Assembly: GCA_038373865.1 (NCBI GenBank)
Contig: JAXGGA010002205.1
Span: 51,001 to 115,000, forward strand
Direction: 5' to 3'
Source of the DNA: Uloborus plumipes
Lineage: Eukaryota > Arthropoda > Arachnida > Araneae > Uloboridae
DNA length: 64,000 nucleotides
The translations under genes and the position numbers were made by a program. Under the pieces are notes generated by a model. That model ran no database searches. It was not told the origin of the DNA and saw only the letters and a list, made by a program, of their open reading frames with translations. Shown here one piece after another: positions 10,928-25,038 of the stretch (positions within the stretch are counted from its first letter, which is position 1; each line of letters opens with the position of its first letter).

Positions 10928-11944
10928 GGGTAGATTGGGGAAAGACGCTGTAATGAGGTAAGATGCTGTATCACGTGTTTCACCACAAAGCATGAACAAA
11001 AACAGCTCGCCGGTCAATTAGAATGAAGGAGCATGTACATACAAATAATTTTTGTTGATAAATCAGTTTTAAGTGGTATTTTTAGATGATTTTGACCTCC
11101 TAATTACTCTAGTAAGTACTCGTAATTGTAGCCCCAACGTACTTCACTTAGTCATATTACACGTATTTTTTATTTTAGAGAAATGACTCGATTAGTTTTA
11201 ATAAGTTCGAAGCAGGGCTTTCTATTAGTCACGCTATGGAGCCGACCTGTCTCTGCTGAGCTGTGCTAGATGAACCTACGGCTTGTCCAATGGTTTAAGA
11301 GAAGACGACAAATATATATTTGGGGTAAGATGCCGCTGTTTTCTGACACGTTCTAGAGAAGGAAATGATCCTACAAATGTTAATAGTGCCATCTTACGAG
11401 ATGAGAAAGTGAAACAAAGTGAAGTAAGATGCTCAAGAGTTGTTAAGTAAGACATGAGAAACAAGTCAACGGGGAAAACAAAACCAAGTCCAAACCAAGA
11501 AGCTAAGAAAAATAAAAGCTAGAAAGATTTAAATAAACCAAACCAGCGACAATTTTTGAGAAAAAATTGCTTTAAAATCTCAAATTCTCAAAGATGAATC
11601 TTTTGAGGGGAGAAGAAATAGATCAACGTTTTATTACGAATTTCAGGCTGTATGGATTTTGTACGCGTGTGTGATGAGAGTTTTAAAATCAGAAAAGTAT
11701 ACCGAAACGGCTGAAAAATGATTTGATAAAATATATTGTAAGCAGCAGTTATTAGCGTGTTCTACATTTAACAGTAGTAAAAGGGCGAAAGATTGCTTAA
11801 AAAGAAAAAAATAACATTAAAAATATGTATAAAGAAACATATTTGAATGTTGTACATGTAATATGGTCACTCATGCATTTTACTTCAGTAAATTGGAATT
11901 GATTGAATTTCGCTTTTCATTGATTTTTATACGGTATCCTACCC
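10928..11944. mobile_element. Possible TA-flanked element with TAAGATGC words
   Basis: The left end TA|GGGTAGATTGGGG is followed by GGTAAGATGC. The word TAAGATGC or its reverse recurs near 11325, 11392 and 11425. A candidate right end CCTACCC|TA is at 11938-11946, giving only about seven inverted matches. Layout resembles the elements at 20684 and 58107, but the right boundary is weak and no transposase is recognised. Confidence 0.35.
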
Positions 11945-14900
11945 TAAAGGTATCAGTCATCTTAGCTCACGATTGAGTTTAGATGCCGAAAGGCAACCGT
12001 TTTTAAATTATTAGTTTTTATAGGTAACAAATGTTTCTTTGTAATCAGTCAACAAAGTTCATATTTTGTTCATAAATTGGTAAACTTGTTGGTTGAAAAA
12101 TGAAACCATTTTTTCCATTTTGCATAAAATAAAGTTAAAAGCTACAGCGTCATACGTGCATTTTTTTTTATTTTGAATTCAACAAAAAATAATTACACGC
12201 TTATTTAGTGCAATAATAATTTTATAGCACTGTGTATTTTAACCAGGACTCAGTTCGGAATTAATTCATGAAAAGGGTAAAGTTATATCGAGCGCAGAAG
12301 GCCCGAAAGTCGAATATGTTCAGTTTTGCTTTGAGGTTTGGATTTAATCTATTTTTCTTAGCTTCTTTTTTGTTAACGAAGAAATTTATTTCTCGTTGTT
12401 GAGAATCCAATTTAATATGCTACTAAATAAGAAAAAATGCGGGTAAAATTTTTAAAAATATTGATTTTCGATGACATTTTTAAAATGATGCCCAAACGTC
12501 TTGCTACGATATATTTTTATGAACGTCACCTATTTAAATATCGATGTTAAGTTTTAGATTCCTTTTTTAAAAAGTACTTTAGTTAGACGGTGTACCTATC
12601 CTATTCTGATGTTTTTTACAATAGTTTTTAGTTTTATGTGGTAATCTTATCGCTTGATTTAACTTCATAAGAATTTTTTAACTAATTAATTAATTAATAT
12701 TTGCACTTCATAAATAATGAAAGAATTTCCTGCACTAAAATTACTACAATGCAAAGTGCTCACGGATAGCTTTTAATTAATTTCTAACACAGACAAAGCC
12801 GTGGATAATAACCCTAGTATATATTCAAAAACTAAGAAAAAAACCCAGAGCAAATATGTCGAAGAAAAAAACAACGAAGATAAATAATTGCCATGCGCCA
12901 AGTTGTAAGGAATAAATGCATGATAAAATGTAGATTAAATTGAAATAAATTAAAGAAATGAACATGCTGATGTTTAAATGATGAAACTCCAATTCATCAG
13001 AGTTCTGAACCAATTTCTTCCTGTTAACCATTACTTGTTACAGCTGCAACAAGATCAATTGAAAGTTTTTTGTGACAAATATGCTCGATTATACTTTATG
13101 TATTGGAAAAAAAGCAATTTGAATTTGTATGATATATATTTTTTAAAGTATTATTTGCTCCAGCTATATTGAAATTTCTAAAAGCACGTTCCGTGTGAAA
13201 GCTTCTGAAAAACATTTTTCAATATCTTTGAATAAATATGAATAATTTACGTGTAAGAAAGATTTTTCTTTCAAGATACATGTAGCTCAAAAAGAAAGAA
13301 AATTTGAATTAATTCTGGCACTTTGTACTTCATTTTCGAATGCTAAAGCGAATTTCTGAATTAAACTTTGAGACATATCTAAAGGATTATTTTTTTTAAA
13401 GCATCTTATTAAATCACCAGTTTAATATATGGAATTGTGTCGAAAATATATACCTTGGGACCAAATATTTGTTTCTCGAAAACAATAAAAAAGAGCAATA
13501 AAAGAGAGAGAGAGAGAAAAAAAAAGAAATTAATGCATCGTAAAAATACGTTAGTAGATGACTTATCTAAACATTAACCGACTAAAAGCTTCATTTAGAA
13601 AGTCAAACTCGCGAAAGTGAAATAAACGTTCAAAAACGGCAAAAGTGAAACTCAAAGACATAAAGATCTTGTTCAACAAACGGTTTTATTAATTTTCGTG
13701 GGAACGTAAGCTGGATTTACTGTCGCATGTGCACCAAATCGATTTTCCGAAAACTGCCAAAAATAGAACCAGCTGGGCTCTATATATGCTCGATGCACTA
13801 GAATGAGATGAACTTTAAGAAAAGAGAAAAAAAATGCTCATTTCTTATTCAGAGTGAGTTCATGTTGAAAGTTCAAAGGTATTTATAGAACAAAACAAGA
13901 TTTGAATTCCATTTTAACCGGAAGAAGTATAAATAAGGCCATTTCGGAAAATGGACTATGAAGGAAAATTTGAGAAGGCTAATTTAGAAACATAATCACT
14001 TAATCATCTTTGCTTTACACATATTGATTTTGCGCGAAAAAAAAAAGAGGAAAAACTATTTTATGTAATGAGTATATATGAGGAGAAGGGGGCCAAAAGT
14101 ATGGGCACATGTGAGAGTAGTATGTTTTACTGAGACCCTATAAAGCTCTTAACTTATAGTAGAAGTAACTCTTCGTAACACTTTTAGAACAGTGAGCCAT
14201 TTTGCATTTGTGTTGTGACAATTATATAGATTTAGCAGGTGTTGTATGTAATTTTACCACTGTCTTCTTTTTGTAATAACAAACTCGAAACTAACTGAGG
14301 TGAACTTAATTATTGCAAACTATTATATAAATATTCAGATAAATTTAAGACGATATTTATTTTTTTAACTAAATTAAGGGTTATTGAAATTTGCAATTTA
14401 ATCCTAAAGTAGATTATGTGCATTTGTGAACGCATCGTCTGGGGCAGATGTAAACAATTTCCATTTCCTCTCCATGCTGTAAGTATTAGTGTAGGATATT
14501 ATAAGTTTAAATGAAAATGTGTAAGTATTCATAATTGTTGCTTTGTTATTTCAGTTTATGAATTTATTTTTAATTTACAAAATATTATTTTTATACCTAT
14601 AGTGTTTGATAAATACTGATAGCGTTTTTCCTTTCTTTCAGGGAAATAAAATATTAAAGCTCCAAAAATGAATGATATATGTGCAGTGGAATGGGCGAAA
14701 ATTGGATGTCTGAAATTAAGGGTCATAAAGTCCGTAATATGACCTCGGCAGCCATCCAGGTGCATATAGTTTCTTTTTCGCTAGCGGATAAATGGGAGCG
14801 ACCCGGGGGAACATACAATACTTTGCTTATAAATTTTGAGGGGATGCAATAACCAAGTTGGCGGTGTATTGCACCAGTTTACCTTGTTACTTCGTTTAAA

Positions 14901-17900
14901 ATGTGTTTTTACGTGAAGTAGACAGTCATGAAATTACATACAACACCTTCCAGAACAAAGAAGTTCTCGGAACAAAAATACAAAGTGGCTCATTATTTGA
15001 AAACTGCATAGAAAGAAATATTAAACGTTGAGATTTTTTTTTCTTGGGAGGAAATAGTCTTTAAAACTTTCAGGCATTAACAAAATGGTTAAAATGATGG
15101 TTTCATATGACTTTTCTTTAAAACAAGAAATGTACCATCATTCTTAGAGGTAAAAGAATGTTTCTGAGAAGCATATTCGACATGAAAGCAAAACAAATGT
15201 CATCTTCATTTTCTTCATCGCGATTGATTTTAGACCAGATAAAACTGACAAAAACATATTTATTTCCGTTTTTGATTTTGATGCGACGTATTTAAGCTGT
15301 CAAACCTTATAAAAAGTATACTTCATTCAGATTTTTGTATTCTTATAATTTAATCATTTAGATCAAAAACTTATGACTTAGTTTCATTTTGTTCAATTAC
15401 TTCACTCAGTAATCTGTTTTGTTTACATAATCATGCTTGGTTGTGTTGTAGCATAATATTTTGAAGCCATTGTGCCAATTCAAAACTAAAGAAAAAATTC
15501 CTCTACTATATCTGATTCCACTATTTGATTGTATGAGTACTATGTTTCTGATATTTGTAGCTATCTCGATTCTCTTTGGTTTCTTGCTTTTCTTTCTTTC
15601 TTTTTTCTTTTTTGCACTTTTTTTATCGACACAAATATGTTTCGAAACAGAAAAATGTCAATGCAGACTAAGGAAAAATATTGGCTAGTGCGATTTATAA
15701 ATCGTTACATTTTCCATTGCATTCTAGCTATCAAGAGCTTTAAAAGATAATCCATACGGACAAGAAGATGAAAAGAAGGGAAACATAGAAAACAATTAAT
15801 TTGCAAATCAAATTTCCCTAAAACAAAAAAAAAAAAAAAGAAAAGAAATATATCTTTTAAAATGGAAGAAATAACGTTAATAAAGTTTTACATCAGACAT
15901 TTTACTTTTACTAAGAAACAGCAGTTTTCTTCCTTCATGTGAAAAAAGAGAGAAACTTGAAAAATGGGAGGGGATAAAAGAAATTGGAAATATGTCTAAC
16001 AAGAATTTCTGATATTGCTATAGTTGAAGTTAAAGAAACGATCATGCTCTTTGTTATCAATTTTATGCCAGAAATATTGTTTTTCAAAGTGTTGATGGCC
16101 TTCAAAATGGATAGCGCTCAATCGCTTTCAGTTAGAGATTCATATAAAAATATTTCTTCGCATATTAAAAAAATTGAGAAGTTAATAAAACAGTAATTTA
16201 TTCTATTTTTGGGCTCGGAAATGCTCACGTAAAAATTTAATGTTGTTTATGTAAATGCTGAATCTACGTTAGTCTTGTTTTTATACTCAGGATAAAATCT
16301 TTGTTTCGTAAATTGCGAAAAATGCTTCTATTTTTTAGTTTGTGCTTTATTAGGCATTGATTTAGGTCATAAAAGTGATTATTTTGTATTTTCTAGCCAT
16401 CATGCATTAAAAAAATAATACATCGTTAAGAAGCACAAATTTTCAGGAAGCTGCGGACAGTCATTTTGAGATTCCAATGAATCCCTTTTTCGATGCAAAA
16501 ATTTGAGCTTATAGATACAAAGAAATCCGTTAAAAGCGACAAGGCGGATTAACATACAGTTTAAAACGTTAAAAAAAGAATACCTAAAAACCAATGAAAA
16601 CATTATAAACTTGTAAAAAATCCAAAGCAATTCAAACTATTTTCGAAATCTTTCTCACAAGTAAAAAGCTTGTGCAGGAAGGAAATTGATTAGAAGTAAA
16701 AATAAAGTGAATAAAGCTGAAGCACAAAAAAGACAATTTCAATGGTTCTGAACCTCGGGGAAAAGAGGAAAAAAAACAGAATGAAGGAAATCCGGACGAA
16801 TCCAAAAATTAATAAAGCACAAACAATAAAAACTTGAAATAAAAACGAATGAAAATTCGAGAAAAAGCCTACTTCAATGTAAGAGTGGAAGATGCTATGC
16901 AGAACAAATTATTAGGAAAATTCAAATAGTAACACAGAAGAAAATCATAAAAATATAAGTTGAACTGCAGAAAACGATGGAAACACTTTATGATCGCTTG
17001 TTAAAATATAACTATTTCTCAAAATATGAAAATATTTCCAAAAGTCAAGGTCTAATTATGGGGGGGGGGGGGGCAGCTTTGGATAATTTTGAAAGAGTTA
17101 AAACCAAAAACTAATTCATTTGCTTTTCACGTACTTTTGATTTTCTTTTAAACGAAATTTCAAATCTTACTTAAATTCTCCGATGTAAGGGAGGTCACAT
17201 TTGCAGACAAATCTATATATTTCGTATATTTTTTCTCCTATTGGTGATTTGGCACTTTATATTTACGCTAAGTTTCGCTATAATTTAGTTCCGTAATTTA
17301 TTTCCTCAGCGTTTCTAAATTGACATATTAGACAACATACTTGAAAACTCATGTATTAGAAAACACATCAATAGTCACAATTTAGGGGAAAATAGTACAT
17401 AAAAAGTTATGAGGGTGTATTTAATATTTTTGAAACTTACTAACTTGTTTTAATTTTTTAATTTTTTTTATGTAAAGGAGATAGATGTATTTTGATTTCA
17501 GAAGTTAAAATAAATGAAAAACATTTGAGAGTCAAGATCAGTAAGACGGAGAGAGAGAGAAATATTATCATATGTATTCTGAATAAATGGTATTTTAATA
17601 TTCCTAAAATAAGGGAGGGGGGGATTCCTTAAGTTCTGATCTAACTTCGTGCTTTAGTTTTAATTATTTGTTTAATTTATGTACTTTTGACGTATTTTTT
17701 ACTTATTTATCTATTTCTTTCTGTACATTTTAGTGGAAAGTGAAATTAAAACAGCATTAATAATCATTTTGAAAAGTCTTTAATATTCAACATTTACAGC
17801 ATCCAAGCTTAAATTTAATTACTGCATAATTATGCTAGCAATTTCACTAAAAGCACAATAAAGAATAGTACATGTAGTAAATGTAATTTTTAAATCCTTT

Positions 17901-20097
17901 TAAGCCACAAGTGATATCGTAGCTTTAAATTTTATCGCATCACTTAGGAGAAACAAAAATTAGCTCAGGCGTAGCTATATTTAGGTTTAAAGTTACGACA
18001 TCTTTTAGTGTTTTCCATTTGCTGAATAGGAAATACATTTAGATAGTTGGATTTGAAGTTTCAGAATTTTTCTTTCAAAAAAATCTCAATTTACAGCCAC
18101 TTTGCGTGGGAATTTTAGAATACCAGTCAAGTGTTTGATTCTACATTAACTATTTTTAACAAATCGGCAAGTACCGTTCTTGAAAATGTTCAACTGAATA
18201 ACATTCATTATAAATAAAGCTTATTTTTAAGAACCGTACAAAGCAACTATAGTACGTAGGTGTATTTGTGGGAAATTCTAAATATCACCGTGCACTAAAT
18301 GACGTACTTAAGTGGTTCGTTTCGTGTTTTCTTGGTTCTTTCATAAATCAGATACTTTCAAAGAGATTAAGCAGTAAGTTACCGTGCCTATGCAGGAACT
18401 ACTTGCAATATACTGCCAGCTCGGTTATGCCATTCAGGGATTTAGTTCTGACATTTCAAGTTTTTTCGGGGGGAAGAATCTAGTGCAGAGGACAACGGTG
18501 GGTTCAGGACATTAAATCGTCCTCTTTTAGATGGTTTTGCGCATGACAGATCTGCCTATGATTTATTTCTTTTTTCAGTGTCATAGATTTCATCTGTATC
18601 ATCATCATCCGAAGAAGAAGGTGTTAATGCAACCGATACTTCACTCTCTCCTCGTACTTTTTCTTTCTGTAATCTATTCTATCATTTTTCATGGATCTGG
18701 TTTCCATAGTCACAATTTAATTTCATTTTAATAGTCTCTAATTAGAATTTCAAATATTATGCTTATTTTTATTTCAGAATATAGCACATTTCATCAAAAA
18801 TAAGATTTATAACTACCATTTTCCCTGGAAGAAACCAATTACGAGCAAACATAGAACTCAGAAGAAGTACAGTTAATATAGCTCATTGTGTTGCATAAAT
18901 ATCTACAAAATGAAACTGAGGTTGAGTGACGCGTTTTTGCACATGATACTCTCGCAGTGGAGGAGATCAATTTTGTGAAGCTTTACCTTTGTTTTTTAGT
19001 CTTTTACTTGAAATTTGAGAAAACTATGTTTTCTATTATACATAAATAATTCAATAAATACAATATAAATAAATAAAAAATAATATATAAACATGTAAAT
19101 ACATTAAAATAAATAAATTGAGGAAACTTCAGAATTTCGTGAAAATTAACGTTTTGGTGAAAGTTCAGTGTCATTGAGCTACCTCTAAATATTGTTTAAA
19201 TGAGCTAAATATTTGGGTGATTCATTTTTTTCTCAAATGGAACCAGACTAAGGGAGGAGAACACAATATTTCTGAGCTTCGAAAATAAGGACCACCCTAG
19301 TGTGCACAAATTCCAATAAATTAGTAAGAACTAGTAAACTCGTAATATCAGTAATTTCCTATATTTGCTTTTAAAATTTATTCTACTATCACAGTTTAAA
19401 TAATAATGTTAAGGAATGATCACTGAATTAGTTCTAAAAGTGAACAGAAAAGAAAATACGTATTAGAATAATACATATTAGAAAATAAGATTTAAATGCA
19501 TCGTACAAAGTTTGTTGGGAGAGGAGGGGGGATTGGTACGTTTTCAGTTGAAGGGGTCCGTGGTGGTCTGAACTTTAAGAACTGATTAAAAAGGTGGAGA
19601 GGCTGTATAAAACTGATTAACAAATTCAATATATTTTAGAGAATTATCATTTTCATAAAGTCGTACGAGACCTAGCTTTGTTTTAGAGATCAAACATTTA
19701 AAAAGTTTAATAAAAATAAACTGTTTGGAAAATGAACATATTTCTGGTTCCATGCATTTTTCTTTCTTTTTTTTTTACTATTTTTCATTCAATCAATATC
19801 AGTTTATTCATCAACCAAAAGTAATACTTTTAACTGAAGGAAACACTTTATTGCTTAGTATTTTAATTTCTCAGATATCTCAGTAGTAGGTTTCCAGAGA
19901 TTTTTTTTTACATTTATAAGAAATACCTGGCGTACGTACAAAAAGTAAGTTTCATAAGTTTTGACTTGTATACAATAAGTATAAACATTTTGACAACTTC
20001 AAATACTCTTTACAATGCATGCAGTTAAATTTTGTTTTCAACTCCGAAAACCAAGAAATAACTAAAGCAAATTTCGATGCACATAAATTGTATGATT
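11945..20097. other. Long AT-rich stretch, no gene seen
   Basis: Over 8 kb with only short, unmatched open frames. Visible items are a GA tract near 13503-13518, a G15 run near 17059-17073, a GA tract near 17550-17561 and A/T homopolymers. A pyrimidine tract plus CAG near 14620-14641 mimics a splice acceptor but leads to no convincing exon. Confidence 0.55.
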
Positions 20098-20158
20098 ACG
20101 TTTTTAATTTTCAAACTGACTCAATTTGGGATCGTGATCTACAGTTTGAGAAACCTCT
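20098..20158. mobile_element. hAT-like terminal fragment, inverted
   Basis: Read on the minus strand from 20158, the sequence is ACAGAGGTTTCTCAAACTGT followed by AGATCACGATCCC. This resembles the CAG(A)GGTTTCTCAAACTGTGG-TCGCGA-CCC end of hAT/SPIN-like elements. The element would extend to lower coordinates, but no partner end is recognisable. Confidence 0.45.
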
Positions 20159-20683
20159 GTCTAGCCTTATCTAGTTAACATGTCTTTCATTGGAGAACGA
20201 TAATGTTTTGGCAATGTTTTCTTCTCCGAAAAATTTTAAATACGACGATACTTCTTGAAAAGAAACTAAAAAAATCTAACAATGTCTTTCAAACAAAACA
20301 TAACAAGATTCAATATAATCCATTTAATCCCCTGTTCACAGCGTAATGATGGAAGACCTTTCCCAAATTTCCATTCATCACGCTAGGTGTTCTTGCGCAA
20401 AAAAAGTTTTAAATAACTCCCCAATACATGATAGAAATCAAAAATACCTCTGTTGCTAAATTTAGATTATAGTAGGAGCAACTATTTTTTGCGTGTTTTT
20501 CATTACTCCAAGTAACGTGCCCTAAAGATTAATCACGCAATAACTGTATAACCTTCAAGGGGTGTGGTTTTGATTCAGAAATGGTGCTTATAATAACTCT
20601 CCTAAAAGGGTAGTAAATATTTTGAAAATAAATATAACATTTTTACCTAAAATAAATGTTTTTGAAATTGGTTACTATTATTA

Positions 20684-22548
20684 GGGGAAGACCGCCTATA
20701 TTGGACCCCCTAAGAACAGGAGGCCTGTGTCGCTCCATGTGAAGCAAAACAGAAATGCCAAATAGGGCATCGTAAGCTAAATTTAATCAGGAACCGCCCT
20801 GGGAGCTTATATTTTCTGAAAATATGAAAATTATTTTTTAAAAAATTATCTTATGAAAAGTTGCAAAAGTTCAATTTAGGAATATATGCGCCTAAATTGA
20901 ACCATGCGCTTCCTAAATTGGACCGTACCAAGAAATCATAGAATAATTTATATTTGAACTATACAGCTGTTTTCCAGGATTTGAAATAGAATTTCTTTTG
21001 CTTCGGTCTCACTTAGGCAGTGTGGAAAAACTCGCCGATGGTATTTAATACACTTAATCATGTTAAGTCGTAACTAGTTCTTGTTACACACGGTGTACAA
21101 CTTACTCCGAGCATGTAACCTGTTCACTTTGAGTAGTATAATCTGGACTATACTTACTTCTAATTCTACTGCAGCCAAATCAATGTCACTAAACACATGT
21201 TAATAAACAGGCCAAACTCCGTTTCTTTGGAATCAACTCACAGCATTTGTTATAGCCTTGATTGCGGTTTGCCCGTAAGAGTTACCCAACAGTTCTCCTA
21301 TGCGATATTAGATAATGGATATTATTGGATGTTCTCACCTCCATGTATCACATGCTCGATTAAAATATGTTGACAGAGACTGAATAAAGACCACATCTAC
21401 GTGCATGATGTGCTTAAGCAGAAAGCATTATTATATTGTTCTCGTTGTCAAGTTTATTGCATCAATGTTCTTTATGTAAGTGCTGTGACTATCCGTTAAT
21501 AGAAAGATATTCTTTTTAAATTGCTTGGCTTAACAGTTTTGATGGAATGTTGTATCAACTGTGTGAATTATTGTTTGTGATCCAACCATTTTTTGAACAA
21601 GAATATTTCTCACCAGGGGATGCTTTTACGGGAAATTCATACATGGAACGTAATATTTTGAAAATGAGCATGGGGAGCTCGAAATTCTGTTCACCACTCA
21701 TTACTGCTCCAATATGGTGTTTGCCTCTATACGTCAATATATTTTGGGGCTTTTGAACAGTGAAAAGACCAGCTTCATCTACATTGAGCATTTTAGTAGC
21801 ATATAAATTGTTTCCTTTTAAAATCTTTTCGAAAATATCGAAGAATTTCATATTTTTCTCTCAGTAAACCAGCAAGAATTTTATTTAAGTTAATAGCTAT
21901 GTTTAACAACTTGAAACTTCAGCTTAATAGATGAAGAGAAAAAAAAACATACATTTTAAGAAGTTGCAGCTTCTGCTTGATTAAAATGTGCTTGATAAAA
22001 AAAGTTTAAATGAATATCGTGAATAGGTTGTTACGTATGCTTAAAATAATTTTAACTACGCTATTAAATAAGATGAGTCACTTATTTTATGTTACGATTA
22101 ATAAAAAGTCTTGTTTAAAATCATATTCTTAAATTGGACCACCGGTCCAATATAGGAAAATTTTTTCGGTCCAATAAAGGAAAACACGCCATTTTTTATT
22201 CTTCAGTTCATTGCTCTGTTAAAAATTATCACAATTGCGCATGTAAATACATCGATGTAATCCTTATTAAACACAGATTATAATACTGTAACAGCATTTT
22301 ATCTCAACTCACAAGTTTTTGAGTTATCCTTCTAGAAAAAAGTCCGCGAAATAAGATTTCGCACGTTTTCAACACAAATCTAGCCGTAACTCACGCTAAA
22401 CAGTTCGAAGCGTGGTGAAACTGCATACACATTGGTTTTATTCCTAAAACTTTATATTTCTACTATTAAAGTGTAGCACAGATCTTTGTACTAGATTTTA
22501 AGCCCGAGGTCCAATTTAAGCAGTGGTCCAATATAGGCGGTCTTCCCC
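20684..22548. mobile_element. 1.87-kb pogo-like element, perfect 24-bp TIRs
   Basis: Terminal inverted repeats at 20684-20707 (GGGGAAGACCGCCTATATTG plus GACC) and 22525-22548 match perfectly and are flanked by TA (20682-20683, 22549-22550). The core TTGGACC/GGTCCAA recurs at 20701, 20918, 22134, 22144, 22168, 22508 and 22525, with a variant near 20898. It carries a pogo/Tigger-type transposase fragment (21555-21851, minus), which fits the TA target. It is non-autonomous now. Confidence 0.85.
21555..21851 (-). pseudogene. Pogo/Tigger-type (DDE_1) transposase fragment
   Basis: The minus frame contains KFFDIFEKILKG, then LNVDEAGLFTVQKPQNIL, RGKHHIGAVMSGEQ, then LPMLIFK and PGEKYSCSKNGWI. These match in order the DDE_1 catalytic core of Tigger/Jerky-like transposases: NVDE carries the first catalytic aspartate, and the later blocks correspond to PPMFIFPR and GxANxSGWM. 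Residues normally between the MSGEQ and LPMLIF blocks appear shortened. The N-terminal HTH, the second catalytic D region and the C-terminus are missing, and a stop lies directly upstream in frame. About 98 of the usual 400-500 residues remain. In an intact element it would cut and paste the DNA; here it is a relic. Confidence 0.75.
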
Positions 22549-22858
22549 TAATGCTACACCCAATCAATTGAAAAGTTTAAGAGACTTATTGTTGGATGAT
22601 TACGTCAGCTTGTTCGAAGTAATAAATAAAATAGCAAGGTTCCTGTTACCGTTTATTGTTATTCATTAACTATACGACAACGAGAAATTTGGGAATTATT
22701 GTCAATGATGAGGATTTTTGGATGTAATAAATGAAATTTTTATATCTCAATTGCAATTTTTTTTGCATTAGTATTTTTCTGTTCTATATCATTCTAGTTC
22801 TCATGTTTTTGCATATTCATTTAGGATTCCATGCCCTATGCCAGGGTTTTTATAACTG
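22549..22858. other. AT-rich spacer, no gene seen
   Basis: Nothing recognisable between the pogo-like element and the next MITE. Confidence 0.6.
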
Positions 22859-23263
22859 CACTGTAAAAAAATTGACGTTGTTTTCACAGTATAATACAGC
22901 TAATTTTATAGCAACAAACTGTAAAAACTGCTAATTTTACAGCATTAAAGGGTAAAATTACTTACTCCACACTAATGAACTGTAAAATTGCCGCTTTGCA
23001 GTAATAAACTGTAAAATTGCTACTTCACAATTTAATACTGTGCATTTTACAATTTTAAACTAGAATCTCTGCTAGCAGTATTATACTGTTGTTTTTACAG
23101 TATAATACAGCGAATTTTGTGGTAATAAACTAAAATTGTGGTAATAAACTGCAAAACTGCTGATTTTACATTTTGTTACTGCGCACTTTACAGCTTTAAA
23201 CTGGAACCACTGCTGCCAGCGGTATTAAACTGTAAAAAAAAAAACGGTTTATTTTTTGTAGTG
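22859..23263. mobile_element. CACTG MITE, copy 3 of 4
   Basis: A 405-bp copy with ends CACTGTAAAAAAATTG and TTTTTTGTAGTG. ACAGTATAATACAGC at 22888 is repeated internally near 23096, and the interior units carry ACTGTAAAATTGC. No convincing target duplication (left TG, right TA). Confidence 0.85.
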
Positions 23264-25038
23264 TAGTGGTAAACTTAACCCTTGTAGTACGTGAAAAAGA
23301 GTTCGATAGTTTAACTTATTTGACGCTTATGTTGAGGATGGTTTGTGGCTGTATTTTACTGAGTCATCCGAGCTGGAGTCAAACACGGATGTACTTTATG
23401 GAATAAAAATACTAATTATTTCGTCAACATTTTCGAAAAATGTTTAACTAATTGTAAAAGGATCTTCCACTAATATAAAATGTTGTATAATTTAATTTAA
23501 ATTGATTGATACGTAATTAAACTCTTGCTAATGCAACTCATTCAAAAATAACTAAAGTTTTTGCTATGGGGGTATGGTTTGCGAACTCCTATTTGGGATT
23601 ACATTCTAGGATTGCATCATCTTAGGATTGCATTCCAGTATGGAACGAAAGTAGAGGCTAAGTTTAGGGATACTAGAGGTAGTACTTCACAAAATTCTTC
23701 CTCGATAAATAAAAAAAATGTCTTAACTATTACGGCTGTTGAATTGAAGAAAAAGCTGATTAGGTTTGCAAACCTATCACAAACTTTACTATTAATACAT
23801 TCATTTTGGCGTTAAAGTTGTAAACTGACCTTTGCTTTATGGAAAAGGCAAAAATGACTTTACTACTGCAAATAATAATTTATAATGTAGTAGAAATAAT
23901 GTATCACTAAGGAAAATTTAAATTCTTCCACTATCATTAATTAGAAATTACAGAAGAAACTCGGTTAAGTCTAGTGATAAGACTAATTTTGGCAAACAGA
24001 AAATTCGGAATAAAAGAGGTTCTCAAAAATGGCTAACAAGAGACAACAGAAACTTTAACTCTGGCTTTGCTCATGTTCCTTTCAGAGAAAAAAAAAAGAC
24101 TACTACATATGTTTTCAACTGCATCAATATAATTCAAAATAAATTTGCTCAGTAAATGTCTTAATTGAATCTGAAAATACAAGTCTGAAAATACAATTTT
24201 AAATTATCAAGATAGAATATAATAGATGTAAATCTTTATTGTGTTGCCAATGTCGTTTTTTTTCTGTTTTGTATTATTTGGGTAACAGTATGTTTTGTTC
24301 ATTAAACGTTAATGTGCAGTTGAAACGATTGACTTGATTAAACGACAATTTTCTCCCACTTCGATTGCTTTTGAGTTGAAAGGCATTAAAAAAACGAGAA
24401 ATACTTGATGCACCAATAATATACTCCTGGGTTTGAGAAAAAAACAGAAGTGGAAAAATGTATGGATAACTTATGTCTGCCAACAGAAATATTTAACTAA
24501 TTTGTCCTTGAAATAATACTGTTTACTTTTAAAAAATTAAAAAAAAGGAAAGAAAAGAAAAGAAAAAACTTTCAGCAAACCGACCCTAATGTTTAACGAG
24601 GCTCCCACGAATATAGTATCGGAAATCCAGGTTCTACTTAATTTAGAAAAAAAATAGCATTTAGAACGATTAGCAACGAGGAAAGCATAATATTGAGGAC
24701 TTATGTAAATGGGAACAGAAAAATGAAGGGAATTGAAAATGCTTCGTGTAGCAAAGAACATTTTTTGAAGCTAATGTGTTATTATTAGCTTCTTTTTTTC
24801 GGTCAAATGACTTTTCGGCGTTTTTGTGTAACGCAAAGAGTGGAAAAATGATATAAGTTCAATTAGACGTTAGTTTACACTCTTTTTTATGAGGAAAAAA
24901 CTATTGCTCATTAACTCATGCGCTTTTGAAATTACAATACAATTAGCTTACTCGTGACATTTTGATGAAATGTAACATTCATTAAAATTTCTCGTTAAAG
25001 GAGTAAAAAAAAAATCACGGGAAAAATCATTAAAAACA
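23264..25038. other. AT-rich DNA, no gene seen
   Basis: TTAACCCTTGTAGTACG at 23276 looks like a solitary piggyBac-type end, but no partner was found. A short direct repeat of GGATTGCAT lies near 23601-23632. The 84-codon plus frame at 23561-23815 matches nothing I know. Confidence 0.5.

Noticed and set aside
14556..14800. Possible exon after a CTTTCTTTCAG acceptor-like site
   Set aside because: Plus-strand frame closes within 24 codons of its ATG and no donor or homology supports it; the minus frame is equally weak.
23276..23292. TTAACCCTTGTAGTACG as a piggyBac-type end
   Set aside because: No inverted partner within several kb, so not called as an element.
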